64,000 nucleotides of DNA from Maea johnstoni (taxonomy: Eukaryota; Annelida; Polychaeta; Spionida; Magelonidae). A program made the position numbers and the translations under genes. Where the stretch lies: the NCBI GenBank assembly GCA_963942565.1, contig OZ012687.1, positions 13,593,128 to 13,657,127 on the forward strand, in the 5' to 3' direction. This document shows positions 36,246 through 48,658 of the stretch, in pieces (positions within the stretch are counted from its first letter, which is position 1; every line of letters begins with the position of its first letter). The notes beneath the pieces were generated by a model. The model was given only the letters and a program-made list of their open reading frames with translations, had not been told where the DNA came from and did no database searches.

Positions 36246-37600
36246 GCTCCCATATGCTTCTGGAGGTACCATCTCGGATTAAAAAAAAACACTTTCAGTA
36301 TTTGTATTTATATATTCATTGATTATTCTTGATGAAGGTACAAGATCATACTAGATACATCGTCTTTTCTCATATAATACACATGTAACATAGGAACAAA
36401 ATACAACAAGGCAGTCGGTAAAAGCAACTTTATACATACTTTTGTTCGCCCACTCAAGTGCAAGATACAAACATCATAATCTACATAGACACGTTAGTAT
36501 AAAGAGCAGCAACATTGGAAATTAATATTTCAGTACAGACAAAAATTGCAAAGTATTTTTATCGATTACACTCCGAAGTGGAGACATTTTAAAAATGTAA
36601 ACACGATTGCGATATATTCACAGGCGAGAAATCTACAATAATGCATGTTAGACTGTTTAAATGTCAAACATTGACCCAAAAAGTGGAGAATAGCAACTTA
36701 TAATCATCTTACTCTTTGAAAATGCGTTCTAGTGAGAGTTGAATATTTGTTTTATTGCACGGTAGTAAAAAAAAACTTGGACAGAGTTTACTTTATCATA
36801 TTTATTTCAAGAAAATAGACCTTCCAATTTTTCTTCTTTTTCTTTTAATCAAAATATGTTATTCGATAGTTATACGTTATTCCTCTGTTTTTGTATATGA
36901 TTGTTTTCCCAATTAACAGTATTAAGTTGAATAAACTCTCTCCCTAGTTCACAAAGGCATGAACGTTTGTTTCTAATTGCAATAAGAATATCTTGAACTC
37001 CCAACATGTTATTGGTAACCATCCACTTATGCATCAATACATATTATACGTCATTTACATACATGTTCTAGTTACCTTCTCAATAGCTGAATGGAGTTTT
37101 AGTTTCCTCTACATCTATTTCTTAGCTCCTTCCTTCGCACCATTGTTCAGTGCTGCCACCTATTAACAGTGTATGCATTCAGGTCCAGCAACAGATTTGA
37201 ATGCAGGATCAAGCAATGGATTTAGGACTCCATTTTAGAAGATTTCACAGGAAAGAGTCGCTTGGGGCTTTTGTATAGAAAATAGTAAGGGTTCATGCCA
37301 GTTGCTTTCGGGTAGATCTTGTTTTAAAAGTTATTGGCATAGACGGGGCCTGGTTGTCATCTAAATACGTCATCTGGTATTCAAATATGGGTACGAGATT
37401 TAAAATCGGTATTAGACAGTTTTGAAAAATAAAAAAGAAATTTCAGAAAACAATGTGTACTATTTATATATCAGAAGTGTTTTGAAAGTCCTCATGTAAG
37501 CACTTTTCTTTGTCAAAAAAAATTCTTATGCTTTTCGAAAATGATAACGAAAATTGGGGTTCCTCATACATTTTGTTCATGCTTGTTTACGTATAAAACG
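36246..37600 (+). other. ALAS-2 3' flank, unassigned
   Basis: AT-rich sequence after the stop. No convincing AATAAA was seen within the first 100 bp, and no gene was recognised. Confidence 0.4.
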
Positions 37601-38246
37601 TTGTTTCCTTCTATATTGAAATACAATTGTAGGAGAAGTCTGCGGCTCTTACATTTTCCCTCCGAAAGTATGGCATATGAAACGATAAAATATCATGTAA
37701 CTACCTATGTGCAAATCGACTTTTTATATCATGGAATAGGCTAAATGAATAATTTTCGAAAATATGACCCAATCGCTGTCGACGAATGACAAGTGGGGAA
37801 CTAAGGTCAACTAACATACATATGCAGCAGCAACTTCTATTGAACAAAATAAGAAGTCACCCACAGACATGTAAAAAGCATAGAATTCCGCAAAATCGTA
37901 AAATGAATAATCTTTCTTTCAATAGAAAGTTATTTAAGGTTTTGATAAAGATATATCTGAACATTTTTATTCGATCAAACAACAAGAAAAAGTTCAAAGT
38001 TGATCAATTTTTGTGTAGTTACCTATTGCATTGTTGCCTATACCTTGAGTCTAACGTAGTCTCTGACTATATGCTCTTCTCTCACCACATCCCCGACTTC
38101 TATTCGAGCCAGTGCGCGTGAGGAGAAAGCCGACTGATAAGGGCATGTTGGTGGCCGGCAACAACATACCACTGCAACACTTTCAAAAGTCCTTACACGG
38201 TTCGTTTGGAATTTCTCAAGAGACTGATACAAGCACGAAATGCTTC

Positions 38247-38460
38247 CGGTAGATTCACAAAAGATTGTGTAGAGTAAATTTTGCGAATTTACAGAAAATC
38301 GATTTTTGCGTTTTTTAAGTTTGCGAATTGGCCTCAACATGGAGTGCCAGCTATACACTTAAAGTAGCAGCACCAATCATTGCGAATTTTAATTTTGCGT
38401 CCGAGGCTTAAAGCTAAAAACGCCAAAATTAAAATAACGCAATCTTTTCCGAACTTACAG
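38247..38460. mobile_element. TA-type MITE (CTGTARATTC family), full copy
   Basis: Begins GGTAGATTCACAAAAGATTG (the first bases are altered relative to other copies) and ends CTTTTCCGAACTTACAG, then TA. It is nested in Helitron copy B. Confidence 0.85.
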
Positions 38461-38556
38461 TATATGCTTATCTATGCAATTCCTTCACTTGCCTACCATC
38501 GTTTAAATTCCTTGCTATAAAAGGTAATGAATAAGTAGTTAAATGGCGAGAACATA

Positions 38557-38813
38557 CAGTACAGATATTCAATTCCTGCACCAGTCGTCCGGACGTCTGC
38601 AAGTGTCCGGTTGTACAAACACCCATGGAAAATACGTCAAAAACATAAGTCAAATACATCAATGACCCACGTAGCTCGCAAATAAAAGCTACGTTCAGTT
38701 GTGAGGTCATCCATGCATCCATGCCTAGGAAACTGGGTGGCAATTGGTGCGTGTGGTCGTATAAATGCCCGGTCTGCCAACCCATTTAGTGCAGGAATTA
38801 AATGTCGTTACTG
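38557..38813. mobile_element. Second TA-type MITE (CAGTRCAGATATT family)
   Basis: The left end CAGTACAGATATTCAATTCC and right end GGAATTAAATGTCGTTACTG are inverted repeats of about 28 bp, flanked by TA on both sides (38,555-38,556 and 38,814-38,815). A partial copy with CAGTGCAGATATTTAATTCC lies at about 41,033-41,110. Confidence 0.82.
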
Positions 38814-39084
38814 TATGTAGAATATCTTTCACCTGGATGAATGCAAATGACATGCGTTATGCCGTAATTTTACTTCGAAAATATATGGATATTGCCAAGC
38901 GAAAATATTTTTGAGAAGAATTATTTAGAATCAATATTGAGTAATATCACAAACAGAGAAGCCCAATCTTTTCATTGCTGTAGCCCTCACCTTTGTGTAT
39001 GGTCGCAGGGATATCTGGTTGTTCTGATATCATATTACTATTAAAAGAAATTTCATGGCTACCGCAGGACGGATACTTTTCTAG

Positions 39085-41032
39085 TTAGTATAAATTCATA
39101 TAAATTCAGTTTTGTTTTGTTGTATTTGTACATCTCCCCATTTCAAATACCCAAAGTATTAGTTAAGCATTTGGGACGGCAGATCTCGAGCCTGCTGCTG
39201 TGCTATTTTGCCCAATGAAGGAGAGTTGTTATACAGTTCTTGGAAAAATCAATGACTTATTAATAATTATCTTGTGCAAAAAAATTCTCTTGGCCTTTCC
39301 AACCACCACCCGCCACAAGTGTCCTTTCTAAACAGTGCAAAACGATCTCAGATACAAAAAAATGGTTATTGGAAAAAGTCGATGGCGCTCTTATTATGAC
39401 CTTTTATTTAGTTTTGAGTAAACAATCTCTGGATTTCCAATCCCCACCCGTCGGGCAATTGCGTAATCTAGCGACCTTTGTAAACTACTATGAACTCAGA
39501 CGTCGATACCGGAAAAAGATTGTGAGTGCATCAATGATTAATTCTTGCTGACAGGGGAGAACCGGATTGTCTAACAATGCTCATTTGCTCCTGTCAGACA
39601 CGTTTATATCGATTTGTGCAGTCAAGCTGTTGGTATGACAACAGCGTGTTCATAAACAATGAATTTCAGTGTATTGTACGCGATTTTTTAGCGCAAATAA
39701 CCTTTTGAGGTGCACTTTTGTAAGATGACCTTTTGTCGACATAAATTATAAACAGGTCTTGGTATCAATCGAAAGAGCTGTGCGAGGGCTTTTAGTTGGT
39801 TACCCACTTCAACTTGTTTTAATTTGAATTGATTTTTTTAAAGTTTGACTTGAATCGGCTAAATTCTGCCCTAAAACTGCCTTTTCTTATAATAGCAGTG
39901 TTGTTATTCCTAAAGCACCAATTACGACAATACCATTTACAATGTACATGTACTGTACTTCGGCAGACGGGGGACTAGATAAAAAAAGAAGTGGAGGAAA
40001 CCACCGCCTAACCCCTAATCATTGCAAACTTTCTCACATGCATCGGTCGGGCTAAATACAGTAGTTAATCTTAGGCAACAATAGTATGGTAACAAAATTT
40101 TAAAAAAATAAGAAAAAAAATTGATGTATGTATTGGTGTACATAATACGAGCTTGATAGACAATAATAAAGGGATGATTCTTCTAAATTTCTAGAAATAA
40201 TTTTCATTGCTTACCATTCATTTGTGTAGAGCCAAAAAATGACCGGACAATTTAAGTGATATCTTTTTTACCAGAGGATATCATTCAGAATAAATGTAAC
40301 CAGACCATTTCACACAACACTCCATTAAATATGTTGTATGTTTATACCTAGCTCCAAGGTTGGGTCATAGATAGACCCCTAAGAAGCTGTGGTACACCAG
40401 TAGTACTAGAGTCTAGTATATATGTATCTTCATTGACTGTAACGTAGTTACAAAATAGAATCATACTAAGCAAAAACATACAAAATAATCATAGAATAAA
40501 TACAGACAGGTAGAGTAATATCATAGTTATAGAACAAAAAATAAAATTATATTAAATTAACCAAAAGATATATTATCAGTAATCTAGTCCATGGTTCTGA
40601 TCATTGTCGATGCCTATAGTGTCAGAGTTAATGTGGTATACCCGAGGTGTTACGAGGCGAAGCTGAGTAACCTGAAAATGTATCATATATACCACAACCT
40701 ATGGGGGTTTGTTTCTCCAGTCATCACTGAATTGTCTTGAGGAAATTTCTGGTAGATCTTGGATTGGATGGGGACAAAGAAATTACCTCTAAATAGTGAC
40801 ATAGGATCGGGATTAGTGCCTGTTAATTGCCTCAAGAATATTTTGGATTATTGCCCTAAAGCTGTAATGATTCGCCATTGCCTGGTAGTTATAAAGTCTT
40901 TCACTCAAACTAAAGATCCTGGGCTGTAATGTAGTACCGCTAATTTCTCAGTAGTTGGATAACCAGGTCGTATAGAAATGGGCTACGTTGTGAAGGGCTG
41001 CGTATGAACTGAATAAAACCTTAAAACTATTA
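39085..41032. other. Unassigned intergenic sequence
   Basis: No supported gene. A frame at 39,369-39,551 is short and without context. A weak palindromic stretch (GAGGTGTTACGAGGCGAAGC) occurs near 40,645. Confidence 0.45.
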
Positions 41033-41352
41033 CAGTGCAGATATTTAATTCCTGCACCAGTCGACCGGACGACTGCCAGTGCCTGGTTGTACATGAACCC
41101 ATTGATAACAAGTCAACCTCGTGGGTCCATTATGTCATTAATCCCATCGTGATGTGGCCTAAGTAATTACATTTGGCTTAAATTCTAAAACGAAATATAT
41201 GCTCAAATAGGTGGAGACTGAGACATCGGGAGGGGGGAGGTGGACTGCCTTGTTGGTTTCCACCTGGTACTCTTCTTACAACTGACTAATCACGACTTAG
41301 CCGCAGAATGGCAGAAAATAAGCCGATAAATAAAATTTCAAAAATTCCAATT
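41033..41352 (+). mobile_element. MITE fragment followed by SINE tail
   Basis: 41,033-41,110 is a partial CAGTRCAGATATT MITE (CCTGCACCAGTCGACCGGAC). 41,235-41,352 is a SINE tail (GGTTTCCACCTGGTACTC, TACAACTGACTAATCACGAC, ATAAATAAAATTTCAAAAAT). Confidence 0.6.
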
Positions 41353-41430
41353 TGCACACATGGATGAGTTCATATTTGCTCTAACTGGCTGTTGTTAAGG
41401 CGACACTTGAAGCCTCATCCTCAAACTTCC

Positions 41431-41915
41431 CTAGTTAAGTAATGCCCTTAAAGCGTACTTGCGATTTATAAGACCACATCGAGATATATCAGTAGGAGTC
41501 CCATCTGTGGCAGGGCGGCGATTTGGACGACACCAACGTGCCGGCCAATTGTTACGACTCCTGTCCAGGTCATTGTCTATGAACTGATAGTCGTCATCTG
41601 GCCGAACAGCCAGCACGTCACCGACTTTTGCTTGAAATCCCACTCCGAGGACAATCTTCTGGAGGCCATCTTGTGGTACAGCAGGGACAAGGGTACGATG
41701 GACCACACTGTAGCTCTCTCCACGCCCGCTCGCTACAGGGCGAAGCACTTCTACCCAGCCTGTCAACGACGCCATGATTCTGTACATCTCCCAGGCTACG
41801 ATGGTGCCGTTGCACACAAACTTTGGAGACAACATGATGTTCATTGAGCCTGTTCCTGAACCGCCCAATCTCTCCGGATTATAGCCAACGGGTGCTCTAC
41901 ACACCTGAGATGAGC
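41431..41915 (-). CDS. Secreted PAN-like protein, second exon
   Basis: Minus-strand exon beginning after ATTACAG with GC TCA TCT CAG, which joins in phase to the exon ending at 45,062 (CCC G|GTAAGA). It encodes SSQVCRAPVGYNPERLGGSG, then a beta-rich domain (MLSPKFVCNGTIVAWEMYRI ... GWVEVLRPV ... YSVVHRTLVPAVP ... IVLGVGFQAKVGDVLAVRPD) and stops at 41,431. The block resembles jelly-roll-like extracellular domains found in invertebrate secreted proteins (something-GTIVAW ... VEVLRP ... VGDVLA). I cannot name the family with certainty. The Arg-rich last 40 residues may be past a missed donor. Confidence 0.7.
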
Positions 41916-42724
41916 CTGTAATATACCAAAAACGCCATTCAGGTTTGTAATTGGTCCTAATGAATGAACCGGTAGGTTAGAATTTTCTTGATAGGAATGA
42001 AATTGGAATGAATTCTGCACTGGATTAGAATTAGTTCATATGGTATGATAATGTAGAAACATCTTGATGATAAAGCAGCATTTTGAGGGAAAATACTGAA
42101 GGTTGTGTGACGCTTTTGGAAATTTCAATTGAATTTTCTGATCTGCACTAATGAAAGCAATTGTTATATGGCAATTATGGAGCAAAATCAAGGAATTTGG
42201 GAAACAATTTTTAGCCCAAAATTAGAATAAGGCAGAATTGTCGAGTTTAATACAAACAATATGATACGTAGGATACAATTTAGAATGGGCCCGTATAGTT
42301 TTAATGGTACACATTTAATATTAAGAAAAAGCAGTATGTGTCAATTTCGTTTTGAATTGGGATTATTGTCATATAAATTGTAATAGATCATATTAATAGT
42401 TTGTCAAATAACCAAGGTCTCATGTACCATAAGACTTTAAAGTTTATGCTCCTGCTGTGTACCTGCTTACCTGCAGACGATTTAGAATATTTCATTCAGT
42501 TTTCAAGGTATTTTCTAGTTTAGGGCAATATTTATACTCCAAATGTGAATACATTATCTACAAAGTCAAAGATACTGTATAATTGTCAGTTCCTCAACTC
42601 TGTGAAGCGTGACTTGGGAAAGCAGTCACTTATACCGAAAATATGTTTATTCTACAAATAGCTCTTCATCTAACAGTTCTCATTTTGATTGAACGAAGAT
42701 CGCTTCTTGTACATGTAGTCAACA

Positions 42725-42915
42725 GAGCCGGTCACTTAAACAGACACCACTGTCTGGGTTCGAATCCCGGCCTGGGCATGTGAGAAAGTTGCCATTGACT
42801 TCGGTTAGGCGGTGGTTTTCGCCGGGTACTCAGGTTTCCTCCACTACTTACAACTGGCTAGTCACGAATTAGCCACAATTGGCATAAATGTGACGAATAA
42901 CGAAATTCCAAGTTC
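42725..42915 (+). mobile_element. tRNA-derived SINE
   Basis: A tRNA-like B box GGGTTCGAATCCCGGCC is followed by the family tail: GAAAGTTGCCATTGACTTCG, GGTTAGGCGGTGGTTTTCGC, CTCAGGTTTCCTCCACTACT, TACAACTGGCTAGTCACGAA. This is the best-preserved tail in the window. The A-box half is degraded. Confidence 0.8.
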
Positions 42916-43425
42916 CAAATTAATTTAAACAGAACCAATTCAGTAGCAGTTGTTTGGAACACTTACATTTCATACTAGTTCCACACCCATTGACTGCGCA
43001 GCTTCTCAACAGAATATCTATTTGAGAAATGGTCATACGAACGCCTAAATTTCCTTGGAACTTAAAAAATAACATTACTTCAGCAAAAAGTCACTTTTAA
43101 GAGAAATTGCTGAGTCAAGGAACGGCTACACTATTGGAACACCGCGCATCTGATTGAAAGTAGGAGCCACTTACTAGTATATAAGCATACATATATCTGC
43201 ATCACGTTTGGTAGCAAATGCTGAGATTGTATTCTGTTTATTTTACAAATGAGTGTACACCTAGCACCTAGTTTGATCGAATAAAAGAATTTACCCAGTA
43301 GGTATTCATACCCGGGGAAAATCACTTTTCGTAACAATTTCAAAGACTACATGTATATAATATGTTTACTCTATAAACAATGAAATTGAATATATTGCTG
43401 ATCACTTTTCAGTGTTTTTGGCTAA

Positions 43426-43971
43426 ACAGTACCCGGGGGGGGGGGGGGGGGGGGGGGGGGTCACTTAGGTATTTAGGGGGGTACATACGCTCGTTATCAA
43501 AATTTAAAAATACCCCTAAAGCACTGATTTCTGGCCAAAAAAGCACCCTTATTTAAAAAAACGCTGACTTTTTCCAGTGAAAAAACACCCCTTCTTTTAA
43601 CAAAACACTGACATTGGATGGACGGGAACACGTATTTTAACTTTAGATTTTATAATCCTCTGCCTGTTTAGCGGCAACAGACTCTGTAGTTCAAACATCA
43701 ACAATAACAACATCAGATGCATAAGTAAGGTTCAATATGATTGAACTACAGTTTCGGAAGCCCAGTCACTTCGGGAGTCACTAGGCGTCAGAGCCGCGTA
43801 TTTCGTAAGGGGATTTTCAACCCCCATTCTTCATGACTGGGTACAAAAAAGTACCCTTCCTTTACAAAATCGCGGACATGCGGAGGTCTTTAAAAAGACC
43901 CCTTCCTCCGCGAAATACGTAATGCGGGTGCGGCCCCCCTCTATCCCTGAGTGCCCCCGCCGGGAAACAGT
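43426..43971. mobile_element. 546-bp inverted-repeat element with poly-G end
   Basis: The left end, ACAGTACCCGG then a run of about 25 G and TCACTTAGGTATTTAGGGGG, matches the complement of the right end (ACTGTTTCCCGGCGGGGGCA, then CTCAGGGATAGAGGGGGG). The roughly 40-bp ends are imperfect inverted repeats, and there is no open frame. It is probably a MITE in which the GGGGG of one end has expanded into a homopolymer. Confidence 0.55.
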
Positions 43972-44367
43972 ATGGGTTTTGCAATGGGCAACGAACGTCG
44001 AGTTGTAGTTGTTGATGAATATTATTGTCCGATCCAGATTAAAGCAACTTTATATAAAGACATGGTAGACATATAAGACTAATCAGATACTGGTACAGAT
44101 GATCATAATGGACAAAATACAATGATATAAAGTGTAACGTAAACGCTTATTAATACTATGCATTTAAACTAATAACCATCGCGTTATACAGTGTAGTATG
44201 AAATCCGGCCAGTGATGAAAGGTTTATATCTGAACAAGTATAGATAAGATTTCTGAATCATAAGCACACTGTCCCAATACAAATCTAAAAGCGAGCCATC
44301 AGATGTTATGATGCTTTTCCACCATATCCTGAATAACCCGAAATTGAGTTAAGTAGCAACTACTGAG

Positions 44368-44978
44368 AAGAACTGTAAAATACATAGAAGAACTGTCAAT
44401 AATCAACTTCTTAAAAAAATGAATATTATAGATTCTGAAAATTGTTTATTCTGTAAAGAATATCCAGAAACAATTGAACACATTTATTCATTATGCACAA
44501 ATTCCATAAAATTGTGGAATGAAACTATACTAGTATTGGGTCAGAAGTATCTATGATACCCATTTCATGATGTCAGACCATGAAAACATATTTGGTTGTT
44601 TATCAAATAATCAAGTTACCCACTTAATAATAATCAGTGTTAAGGATGTTATATTCCAAAAAAAGAGGGTAAAGAAATGGTGATCTAAGATGTTAAAAAG
44701 TGTTTACTTAAAATTTTGAATATAATCAAATCTAAAGATGTTGTACTTGGCAATCATGCTATATTCGAGAATAAGTGGAATTCTTTCATTACAGACCTTA
44801 GGGAAGACATACATGCCATAAATAGTTGGAATACATTCTGAAATAACTAATAATACATGTTAAATACAAACATATCTATAACTATGGTTACTTTCCTCTC
44901 AAAACAATTTGTAACACTGACATAACATGCTATGGAGAATAATAATCCTGTTGCACGTGTGCAATTTGAAATTAATAA
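44368..44978 (+). mobile_element. 5'-truncated LINE with 17-bp target duplication
   Basis: Flanked by AAGTAGCAACTACTGAG at 44,351-44,367 and 44,979-44,995. The insert encodes the end of a LINE ORF2: NCLFCKEYPETIEHIYSLC (Cys/His motif) then SIKLWNETIL and later KWNSFITDLREDIHAI. It ends in an AATTAATAAAA tail. The frame is broken after about 60 codons. A short dead insertion in the intron of the minus-strand gene. Confidence 0.85.
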
Positions 44979-45061
44979 AAGTAGCAACTACTGAGATCAG
45001 AATTTATCCATTCTACTCGTTGAAATCCCTGTAGTTTTATCATATAGTAGGAGCTTCTTAC

Positions 45062-45383
45062 CGGGTATCCACACTTGAGCATCATCACTTTTGGTAGCAA
45101 TTGCCAAGACAGGTATACTATCTGCCCCACTGGCAGTTAGGAGTGTACATATTTGTGAACTCCTGGCATACACCACTGATCCACAGAACCGTGTACTCAC
45201 ACACAGTTCCATACACTCTGTTATGGCTACACCGTGATGCGTATTCATGAGAAACTCTTGCATCTCTTCAAAATTGTATCCAAAAGGCGCTCGCTGGAAA
45301 AGAGCCTGCTTCCCCATGCTATCTTGCACATGGCATAACGTATAGCAAAGCGCCACCCATGCTTTCCATATGCATCGCCTCAT
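45062..45383 (-). CDS. Secreted PAN/apple-like protein, first exon
   Basis: Minus strand; start chosen at Met 45,383 because MRRCIWKAWVALCYTLCHVQ is a good signal peptide (the frame is open further, to 45,410, with an upstream Met). It continues QRAPFGYNFEEMQEF, then a PAN-like pattern HHGVAITECMELCVSTRFCG followed by SVVYARSSQICTLL, with the Cys-x3-Cys ... Cys ... Cys spacing of such domains. It ends DAQVWIPG at CCC G|GTAAGA. With the exon at 41,431-41,915 the predicted protein is about 269 residues. PAN/apple modules bind proteins or sugars outside cells. The assignment is from pattern only. Confidence 0.7.
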
Positions 45384-45499
45384 GTTGGATGATGATTCAA
45401 TGAACAGCATTACCTAATAAGTAGGCGATATATAGCCGTTGGTTGTTTCCATGTGCGCAGGTGCGGCATTTATGTCGTATTAGTGAATTATGAAAATTA

Positions 45500-48180
45500 T
45501 GAGCAAGCAGCAGCTCTGACATCCCCCCCCCCCCCCGAAAGTATGACATATTAATAGGTACCTGCTACTTAATGCTAATAAAATAATCATGTGACTACCT
45601 ATGTGCAAATGGACTTTTTATATCGTGATATAGGCTTAGTGAATATTTTTTTAAAATGTGTCCCAATCACGGTTGATGAAAAACAAGTACGGAGCTATGG
45701 TCAATTGATATTCATGAGCAGTAGCAGCATCTATTGAACAAAGTAGGAAGTCGCCCACAGACGTGTAAAGAGTACGAAATTCATGCAAAATCGAAAAATA
45801 ATGAATATTTCTTTCAATAGCAATATTTTCAATTATTTAAGTTTTTGATAAAGTTATATTTGAATACTTTTGTTCTATCAAATAACTGGAAAAAGTTTAA
45901 AAGATGGTCAACTACGTTAAGCAACAAACATATAATGTTAAGGAAATGATGAAAATCTCTAAATTGAATATTGATCAAAAGTTGAAAGAGATAAGAAACT
46001 TAATATCTCTATGGAGACCTAGAAAAATGACACCATATGCTAACGACACAGTGATTAAAAGCCTATCAATTTCAAAGGTACTAGTAACACATATCCTGCT
46101 GTCTCTGCCAAGCCCTGGCCCAGATACTGTTGATATTTTAGATGGAGTTTTTAGGGATTTTTTTATGGGATGGTGAGCCTCCAAAATTTCGGAAAGATAT
46201 TTTAGAATTTCCCCCAAGTTTAGGTGGTTTGAAAATGCCTAACCTTGTAATATTTGATAGAGCCCTTAAGCTTTCATGGCTTATATTAAGAGAATACAGT
46301 CACAAAACTCTGCTTGGGCAACTTTTCCAAACCATTGTAAATTAAACGTAATCCCAATATTTGGGGATAGGTTTGCTGAAAAGATTTTTAAAAGGGCGAA
46401 GAATCAATTTTGGGAAAATGTGGTGATGGTAGTTATAGAGCTACAAAAACAATTTCAATGCAAAGAAACCATAGAGTTACATTTAATTCCATTATGCTAT
46501 AAATCAAAAGCATCCCTGTTTTACAATAAACAAAGCTTCCAAAAGGGGTTTAGAACCAAAGGTGATGTTTTGGGGAATAATGGGATGTTGATTGACAGGG
46601 AAATTTTGGTTGAAGCAGGATGGAAAAGTAATCACTTAGAATATGAAACCTTTCGTTTCAATATTGCAAATTTACACAAACTAATTGAAAAGAGCATTCC
46701 AAAAATAGGTCCATCTACCCCCCTGTGGCTACAAAAGACTGGATATGGTATTAAAGGTTGCTTAAATACTTATGATATTTTAAGAAATTACAATTCATCC
46801 ATATCAACAGAGGTTCAAAATAAGTGGTCAGCCATAATTAATGATGACATATCAATTTATGATCTTTGAAAAATCATTTAATATGCTGTCTAAAATGTTA
46901 GAAGGTTCCTATGTTAAATATATTCAATTTAAATCATTACATAACAGAATTGTAACAAATCCTAAATTACATGCTATGAACTTGAGAGATGATGATATGT
47001 GTTACTTTTGTGAAGCATCTCCAGAAATAATATATCATGCATTCACTACTTGCCCTAGAACAACTGAATTATGGCACAAAATAGAAGTATGGTTGTGTGA
47101 AAAAACTAATAATAATGTAAAAATTTCAGGTATAGAAAAGATCTTCGGAGGAGACAAAAGAAATTGATTGTAGGAAAAGTGATTTTGGCAACAAAAAAGG
47201 TTATTTACAATAATAGAGAGAGAGAAAGACTATTTAACATTAATGCAGTGAAAAGGGTATTTCACCGTCAGCAGTGTTTGGAAGAATATAAAGCTGAGAT
47301 CGAAGATAAGGTAGAGAGTTTTATGCAAACATGGGTTTCTGTATATGAAGAGTTAAAAAACTCATACAACTAGTACCATTTCCTCTGATACATATTCTGA
47401 AATATTCGTTGGATTTCTTGATGTGAACATACGTAATATATATAAAAATGTTTTATGTTTCGTGTTTGTTTAAGTAGCAAATAAAAAACAGCATTTTTTG
47501 AAGTTAAAAAAACTACGTTAAGAAGTGTTATACGTTGCAATATAGTTGCAAATTGCATTATTGCCAAGATCGCGTCTAGAAAAGTCCTTGACTGTGCGCT
47601 TCCCTCACCACATTCCCAACTTTTATTCAAGTCAGGACGCGTGAGGATAATGCCAATTTACAAAGACATGTGTTTCTTTTAGAATTTTTACATTTACAAA
47701 GACATGTTGGTGGTGGTTCACCACGTATGACTGGGACGTTTACAACACGCCTCTAAACGGCAGAAAAAAAGTAATTAATGTTACAAATTACTAGATCACG
47801 GTTCGTGTAGAATGCTTAAGAGACTAATATTCAAGCACAATAGCTTATACGCGTATATATGCAATTCCTCCACTTGACTACCCTTGTTAAAACTCCTACC
47901 TATAGAGAGTTATAGATAAGTAGTTTAATGATGTTGAATGGCCAAAATTATTTGGAATATCTCACCTGGATGAATGCAAATGACATATATTATGCCGTAC
48001 TTTTACTTCGAAAATAAAGTTGTGAGAAAAATTGATTAAATTAATATTGAGTACTATCACGAACACACAATTGCCCCCATATTTTCATTACTGTAGGTTA
48101 AATAACCCATTATTTTCGTTATCAATGTAGTATATGTTTGCCAATCTACTTCATTTTATTGATGCATAGATGCCTGGGTG
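45500..48180 (+). mobile_element. Helitron copy C (LINE inserted; 3' end not found)
   Basis: The sequence (CGAAAGTATGACATATTA, ATGTGACTACCTATGTGCAA, AGTCGCCCACAGACGTGTAA, TGAATATTTCTTTCAATAGC; then after the LINE GTCCTTGACTGTGCGCTTCC, CACGGTTCGTGTAGAATGC, CACCTGGATGAATGCAAATG) runs parallel to copies A and B. It fades near 48,180 without the hairpin-CTAG terminus. A poly-C run lies at 45,522-45,536. Ends are approximate. Confidence 0.65.
45922..47510 (+). mobile_element. 5'-truncated L1/Tx1-like LINE, frame-broken
   Basis: Flanked by AACTACGTTAAG at 45,910-45,921 and 47,511-47,522. It encodes the post-RT part of an L1/Tx1-type ORF2 in several frames: ISLWRPRKMTPYANDTVIKS and LVTHILLSLPSPGPD; then EFPPSLGGLKMPNLVIFDRA; then the Cys motif CYFCEASPEIIYHAFTTCP; ending near VYEELKNSYN at 47,373. 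At least three frame breaks are present. The pattern (WxxRxLTPxGK-like, HLLLSLP, GGLKM) is typical of L1/Tx1 and differs from the 18.7-kb LINE. Confidence 0.85.
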
Positions 48181-48533
48181 CTCAGATATCTTTGTGCTCT
48201 CAAATAAGCTGTTCAGAGAGGCTGCTGGCAGTGAAATTGTACTCAGAGGATAGAGTTACATTCAATGGAAATACAAAATATAAATGTATCCGATTCGTCA
48301 GTGCAAGGACAACACTAGAAATACAATGTGAAACCATTCATCTTTATTCGTCGGTTGGTGTGGGTCAGCAATCAACGATGATATCCAAGCCCATTCTAAT
48401 CCCTAGAGGTTACGTTGTTCTGCTATCTACATGTAAAGTCTTTCACCACAGATACCAAAAAGGCCTTACCATCGAGGTACATGTAATGAAGATTTATTTT
48501 GGGGAATTTCAAATAGGAGAAATGAAAAGGTAA
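48138..48533 (+). CDS. Hypothetical ORF, 131 codons, between Helitron parts
   Basis: An open frame reading CSQISCSERLLAVKLYSEDR, then KYKCIRFVSARTTLEIQCET and VLLSTCKVFHHRYQKGL. No domain is recognised. The first roughly 15 codons overlap Helitron copy C sequence, and a minus-strand Helitron end begins at 48,659. It could be a gene fragment captured between Helitron ends or chance. Weak support. Confidence 0.2.
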   Translation: MPIYFILLMHRCLGAQISLCSQISCSERLLAVKLYSEDRVTFNGNTKYKCIRFVSARTTLEIQCETIHLYSSVGVGQQSTMISKPILIPRGYVVLLSTCKVFHHRYQKGLTIEVHVMKIYFGEFQIGEMKR

Positions 48534-48658
48534 AACAAAACAACAAATCTTAATTCAGTAATTGATACTAAATCAAGGACGAAACTGAAATGACTAGAGA
48601 AGATTCAGCAGGGAACCACAGACTTCTCCTGAAAATGTGTTTTTAATAAAGAGTGTAA

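Larger units (their letters stand above)
37620..39084 (+). mobile_element. Helitron copy B with two nested MITEs
   Basis: The body (ATCATGTAACTACCTATGTG, then AGTCACCCACAGACATGTAA, AATAATCTTTCTTTCAATAG) parallels copies at 17.8 and 45.6 kb. The 3' end at 39,045-39,084 is AAAGAAATTTCATGGCTACC, a partly degraded hairpin, GATACTTTT and CTAG followed by T. A CTGTARATTC MITE (38,247-38,460) and a second MITE type (38,557-38,813) sit inside. The 5' end is approximate. Confidence 0.68.
41916..45061 (-). other. Intron of the PAN-like gene, with elements
   Basis: A 3.1-kb intron on the minus strand. It contains a SINE (42,725-42,915), a 546-bp inverted-repeat element (43,426-43,971) and a truncated LINE (44,368-44,978). 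The rest is unassigned AT-rich DNA. Confidence 0.65.

Noticed and set aside
42740-42775. tRNA B box GGGTTCGAATCCC as a tRNA gene
   Set aside because: No cloverleaf upstream; the sequence continues into the SINE tail.
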